From: Paratinospora sagittata
Lineage: Eukaryota > Streptophyta > Magnoliopsida > Ranunculales > Menispermaceae
Reading direction: 5' to 3'
Length of the DNA stretch: 64,000 bases
Assembly: GCA_035771175.1 (NCBI GenBank)
Contig: CM069612.1
Coordinates: 28,716,150-28,780,149 of the forward strand
This document shows, piece by piece, positions 59,306 through 64,000 of this stretch. The stretch's first letter is position 1, and every line of letters begins with the position of its first letter. The notes below the pieces were generated by a model. That model did no database searches, was not told the origin of the DNA, and saw only the letters and a list, made by a program, of their open reading frames with translations. A program made the position numbers and the translations under genes.

Positions 59306-61335
59306 ATGGATTCAGTAGTGAATGCTGAGAAGAAACTCGTTCAGCTTCAAGCAGAGTTCAGAATCCTCGATAGGCTTGTCTACAAAGGCAAGAATCAGCA
59401 CCGTAGATGTATTTATTTTCAATACCTCCTTAAGGTATAATATCTTCTTCCTTTTTTATTTATTTATTTTTGCCTCTCAGATATTTGCATTGGTATCTAA
59501 TAGAGATTTTTTTTTTTTTTTTTTGTGTGTTGTTTAGGTGAGGAGAGATTTGAGGCTTTTGCAATCAGCGGGATTGGAGGAGATTCTGAAATTTGTTTCT
59601 CAACTTATGGATTCTAATAAACCCAAAGAAACCGTGCATCTTCTTGAAAGGTAAATCACTATGGATTAATATATATATATATATATATATATTTTAGTTT
59701 AGTTTCCTTTTTTATGTTATGATCATAAGTTATGCGTAATGGAGGGGCTGTAATAGAGTGTGCAATGGTTTTTTAGGAGTTTGCAGATTATAATTAAAAA
59801 GATGAAGTTTTTAGGTCAGTCAAGATGGGACTTTACTGAGCAAATCAATGGCACTTAAGTTTAGACTTGTTGTTCCAAAGTATGAATTGCCAATTGTTCA
59901 CATGGAACAATTCTTGTTGGGAAATGAGAAACATAGAATTTCAAGAATGTATTTTTAAGATGGTTTCAACATTCCAAGGACTTCATTGTTTTAACTTTCA
60001 ATTTTAGCATGAGCTTCACTGATTGTCGACTTCCTCATTGTGAAGATCGTGGCTGCAAAAGAGTAACTGCACGTGCAACTTGAAAGTCTAATGTAGTATT
60101 AGAAGTATTGAGTAGATAGGTTAAATTTCCTTTACTGTTTGTTGGGAGTTTCTTATCTAAATCAGAATTTGTGCCGCCCAAGTTGATCCCAAAACTGCTC
60201 CCTCTAAATCATTGGTTATAACTTGCAGAATCATGATGATAGTATCAAATATCCTTTAGCTTACATATGTTCATGTTGTGTGACCGTAACAATGTGGTTA
60301 AAATAGAAAATTATTTTGAAGTTAGATAGCATTTAAAGTAATGACTGAAGACAAATTTTGAAACCAAAATAGGGATTTTTTTTTTTTTTTTGAAATAACA
60401 TGGTGGAGGTCTTGATTTTTTTATTTTTAATTTTTTTAATTTTTTATGAGAGAGGTCTTGAAAATTGCATTATGAATTTATGAGAGTCAAAAGATAAACT
60501 TTCTAGTTGCTGTCATTGATTTTCTTAATCAATGGTCATACAAAAGATTCAGCTATCACACTTTTTTTTTTCCTATCCTACAGTTTGAAGAGAAAATACA
60601 ACCATGGAAAGCCTAATTTTCAGAAACGGCTTTTGGGGGTTGCACATTTACTATCGCAGGTACATTATGATTGTCTTTATTTCTATCTAGTGTGGTTAGC
60701 TATTATTACCATCTATATTTTCAAAGGAAGCTTAAGATACTTTTTAATTAAATGTTTTAGGCATGGCGGAACCAATATGGTGCATAGTAGGGAAAATTCC
60801 ATGTAAGATGTTGTATATCTGAGAGTTATTAACATCCTAGATAATGCTTTTCTGTTGAATGGTACAATGAGTAAAATGACACTAGTGTGAATTACTTGTA
60901 AATTTAATGCCCTCCCCTCACTAGATGCAAGCCACAGTTTGTGCGTGTTAATTGACAATTATGTCTCTGTTGCAGATGGTCGAGCCAATGGTGAAGGCAG
61001 CTATGTATCCTTTGTCTAATAATAAATGTCACACTTGCTAATCTTCTCTTTGATTGTACATTTGAGTTTGTGATTAGCTTTGAGTTCTGTACTGCTGTTT
61101 AGAGGACAAAAGATTACAGTAACAACACTTCTAGATGAAAGCAGTTTATGCTAGTTCTTGCGTAGTCAGCGTAGTGCATCAATAAGTTTTCCTTGACGTT
61201 TTTCAGGGAGATATCTTGTTTGCTTGCTCAATCATTTTTCATGGCGTTTTCTGTGACAATTTTGGCTCTTCTTGCACGCCTTCGAGTTTTGGTTCAACAA
61301 GTACGGGAATTCTTCCTCCCAATTGTTTGGTTGTC

Positions 61336-61369
<34 letters not shown>

Positions 61370-62540
61370 GAAGAAGAAGAAGTGAGCCTTTTTTGCTTAC
61401 TGCAACTAACTCTCGTATGTGAAATTTTCTGTTTTATTTTTCCACAGATGTTACTTGATATTGTTTCAATATTCAACACTCTCTCATCTATCTCCCAGAA
61501 GCATCACTCTGTAAAGCTCATACAAGAAGGAATTGAGGTATTTGTTTGCCCTTTTTATGTTAAGAATCAATTTCATATAGAGCTTTCGAATGTCATACTT
61601 GTCTAATTTTTCTACCAGTTTCTGATACTTATTTCATCATACAGGTTCTTAGGGATTACTATCCAGCAAATGAAGTTCTTATGTTGGAGTGTGTATGGAA
61701 GACTGATAAATTTGTATTACTTGAAAAAACCAATAAAATCAAGGAACAAGGAGATCCTGAAGGTGGAAAGGAGATTTCTATTGGAACATATAATATTCAG
61801 TATCAAACTGTTGATGCTTTTCTTGGAGGTGGGAGTTTCTGTGATTTATCTTGCTAGTGTACCCATTTAGTTACAACATGAATTTAAGGTGCCTGAATAA
61901 TGCAGTTATTTAGTCTGGGCAATCTTAATTGCCTTGTCTGGTTAGAGCCTTTTTAATAATGGTCAAGAAGTAGGTAAGAGTCCAAGAGGAGCACTGTTTT
62001 TGAATATTTTTCTTTTGGTGGGGAACTTCATTGAACGACTCATTTGGGCCATAAGTAAGGTGCAGAAACGGGGCTACTTTTCGCATTAGAGTCCTATGTT
62101 ACTCCATTTCAGCATTCTAGCTCTAGATAGATGTTACATCAAATTCAACTCTTGATTAAGTGTGTTTGTTGTCCTGTGTAGAGGATGATCCTGGCGACAA
62201 GATGGACAAGGATAACTTTGTAGAAGATCTCTTGGACACCGCTAACCCCAAGAGACATAAAGCTGATATACTCAATGATCAACCAATCAAGCTCAATGAC
62301 ATGAAGCAATGTGAAGAACCACTCAACAACCATGTAATTGTGAAAGATGGCAAAGTTTCATATCCAAGTCCTGAAAGTCCTAAAATTCAACATCAAACAG
62401 TAAGCAAGCTTATGCCATTGCAAATGAAAGAAGTTGGATCCGTTGAGAAACAAAGCGTGAACAAATCGTTCTCAAGTAGTACTAATGACAATGAAGATCC
62501 ATTTTTCAGTCTACTCACTGGCAGAAACATGAAGAGATAG
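59306..62540 (+). CDS. NEPRO/DUF4477-like nucleolar protein
   Basis: Eight exons: 59306-59434, 59538-59650, 60584-60659, 60976-61004, 61207-61300, 61448-61537, 61645-61828 and 62182-62540, in phase, 357 residues. The N-terminal half (~1-200) is helical and shows 'DRLVYKGKNQHRRCIYFQYL', like the conserved 'Y-K-x-K-N-Q-H-R' block of the nucleolus and neural progenitor (NEPRO) domain, followed by a long Leu-rich segment ('FFMAFSVTILALLARLRVLV') that need not be a membrane helix. The C-terminal half is charged, Lys/Asp/Ser-rich and low-complexity, ending 'FFSLLTGRNMKR'. The animal homologue is a nucleolar factor linked to pre-rRNA processing; in plants it is little studied, so an rRNA-related role is inference. 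Exon 4 has only 29 bases. The family call rests on recognition of one block and overall form. Confidence 0.75.
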
Positions 62541-63512
62541 TCTCTACTAATTCGATGAGATGTGTGATCACAATCGAATCACTTGCTGCCACAATCCGAT
62601 CATGTTAATTCATAGTTGAAGGACTCTTGCCCAAGCCCTCTAGCATACCAGAGCGGAGGAACCTTGATGGGTCATGATCTGTTGAAAGCCTTCACCATCA
62701 TATCTTTACAGTGCTTTTGATATTCTGGCGTGCCGGGCAAGGTGCTTGTTCATGCCAGTTACATCTTGGCTAATGCAGTGATGAAAAACAAGAGAAATAG
62801 GTTAAGTTGCAGGATCTCTCTTTTTTGTCATTTCTACTTCTCCAATGAGAAGTAAAACACGCAGTTGCCATTTTTCTTCTGTTCATATATTTGAATTTCT
62901 TCTTCATTTTCCATTTTTGTTACTTAGAAAAAAAAAAAAAAATGAGAATGACATTGTGACAAACTCTTTTATTATTGTCACGCTTTGAATAAAATTGAGC
63001 ATCCAAGTTCAAACAATGTTTCTCACCACTAGCTAAAAGTAAATTATTGTTTATCAAAAACTATTAAATATAAATTATATATATATATGTATGTATGTAT
63101 ACCAATAAAATAATACACAAATAAACAGAATTGAAACCGAGTTGTCTGGCCCAAGGTTTGTCCTTTTAAGTTCCGGAACTGTGAAATCCATAAGAATGGA
63201 TCACGGTGGTTCTTAGTTCCAGTTCTAATTCTGGTACCGGGAGTGGGTGGTGCAACTGTACTACAGGAAATCGGAATCAATCTGTTGACGCGTGGCGGTG
63301 TGTAATTCGATTAAGTTGACCCACTCGAAAAATCTTTTGTACATCCCTGTTGTACTGGATACTCCCCCAGTCTGCTCCTGGAAAATGCAGAAGCAGCAGT
63401 GACCAGAGAAAATAAGAAGAAGAAGAAGAAAAAGAAGAAACTGAGAGAACCCTTTTCATGCTATCCGATTCTGATCTAAGCAGTGGAGACCCAGAAGAGA
63501 TATAGCTCAATA

Positions 63513-63545
63513 AGAAGCTTCTAGAAACTTCTGGAACCTTCTAGA
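63513..63545 (+). promoter_or_regulatory. Heat-shock element, six perfect pentamers
   Basis: Contiguous alternating nGAAn/nTTCn units: aGAAg, cTTCt, aGAAa, cTTCt, gGAAc, cTTCt at 63513-63542, with a seventh imperfect unit. Heat-shock factor trimers bind three units, so two trimers could sit side by side. It lies directly upstream of a short ATG frame. The target gene is outside the window. Confidence 0.7.
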
Positions 63546-63792
63546 CCTTCATGTTGCTGATTCAGGCTTCTCCTCTCTGTTCTTGCCCTTCTCTCAGGTG
63601 CTTGCTCTAATGGTTTCTGTTCCAGCTTTAGTCGTGTAGTTTACTAATTCCCTTTCTTGTTGGAGGATTTCTCTGCCATTCTTCATGATTTTGGACTATA
63701 TGTGAGTTTTTATGTTAAATCTTCTGAATTTGTAAGAAAATAAAGAATTTATTTACCTTGCAAAAAAAAAAAAAAAAGAAGATTGAGAATCA

Positions 63793-63990
63793 GCTTCTTA
63801 ATTTTTGTTAAAAATTAACAAATGTGGGTACTGGGAAGTAAGGAAATGTATAATTTTTTTTTTTTTGGGTAATTGAGTAGATGGATGTAGATGGAATTGA
63901 ATGAGGGAATACAAATCCAGTTCCAATAAAACTAAGAAGTTAGCTTTTTCTTAATTTGTGTTAGAAAATTAACAAATGTGGGTAGTAATT
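63793..63990. repeat. Short direct repeat at the right edge
   Basis: 'aaattaacaaatgtgggta' recurs at about 63812 and 63966, with similar preceding sequence ('agcttcttaattt' and 'agctttttcttaattt'), giving a period near 153 bases. AT-rich and non-coding. Confidence 0.6.
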
Positions 63991-64000
63991 GGATGAGTAT

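Larger units (their letters stand above)
62541..64000. other. 3' flank of the NEPRO-like gene and start of a right-hand promoter region
   Basis: This holds the 3' untranslated region, an A run near 62930, a short TA/TATG microsatellite near 63080-63100, then a GAA-rich run (63415-63440) and a heat-shock element. A short ATG-started frame at 63551 ends in a possible splice donor (GTGCTT at about 63598), so it could be exon 1 or leader of a gene that continues past the window. Minus-strand frames at 63044-63510 show no domain. Confidence 0.5.

Noticed and set aside
63044..63510. Two minus-strand frames near the right edge
   Set aside because: They run through low-complexity GAA/TTC sequence and a microsatellite; Ser-rich translation follows from the repeats.

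Overview
The window is nuclear DNA from a flowering plant, most likely a eudicot. The evidence is AT-rich intergenic sequence, split genes with short exons and GT..AG introns, proteins with plastid targeting leaders, plant-only families (glucose-6-phosphate/phosphate translocator, plant-type family 1 beta-glucosidase) and plant-type Copia, LINE, SINE, MITE and Helitron sequences. The species cannot be named from the sequence alone. Nothing points to bacterial, viral or organellar DNA.

Eight protein-coding genes can be reconstructed with consistent splice phase from start to stop codon. In order they are: plastid glucose-6-phosphate/phosphate translocator (+, 4254-7490, 398 aa); tryptophan synthase beta subunit (-, 14749-9858, 469 aa); a secreted GH1 beta-glucosidase (+, 16790-20432, 518 aa); the cytochrome c oxidase assembly factor COX16 (+, 26065-27262, 118 aa); plastid ribosomal protein L6 (+, 28336-36646, 226 aa); N6-methyl-AMP deaminase (+, 39796-43178, 362 aa); a UBP5/UBP8-type ubiquitin hydrolase (+, 44444-55460, 934 aa); and a NEPRO/DUF4477-like nucleolar protein (+, 59306-62540, 357 aa). 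They are unrelated housekeeping or metabolic genes and do not form a cluster or pathway. A run of six perfect heat-shock pentamers at 63513-63542 suggests that a heat-inducible gene starts at or just past the right edge.

The less ordinary content is in introns and spacers. A decayed sense-strand Copia element (about 30.7-35.5 kb) sits in intron 2 of the plastid L6 gene, next to an antisense LINE relic and a 193-bp tandem duplication just before the last exon. The long leader region of COX16 holds a Helitron 3' terminus with a relic of an RPA-like ORF, a LINE tail and a 280-bp tandem repeat. Two Mutator-type MITEs with intact 9-bp target duplications lie at 40.7 kb (deaminase intron 2) and 58.8 kb. 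A 5'-truncated antisense LINE flanked by a 19-bp target duplication lies in an intron of the UBP gene. The 55.9-58.2 kb spacer has hAT-like ends around what looks like a broken gene fragment.

I found no evidence of a new biological system. The observations most worth checking are the Copia load in an essential plastid-ribosome gene, the Helitron remnant, the possible gene-fragment capture at 56-58 kb, and the heat-shock element at the right edge.
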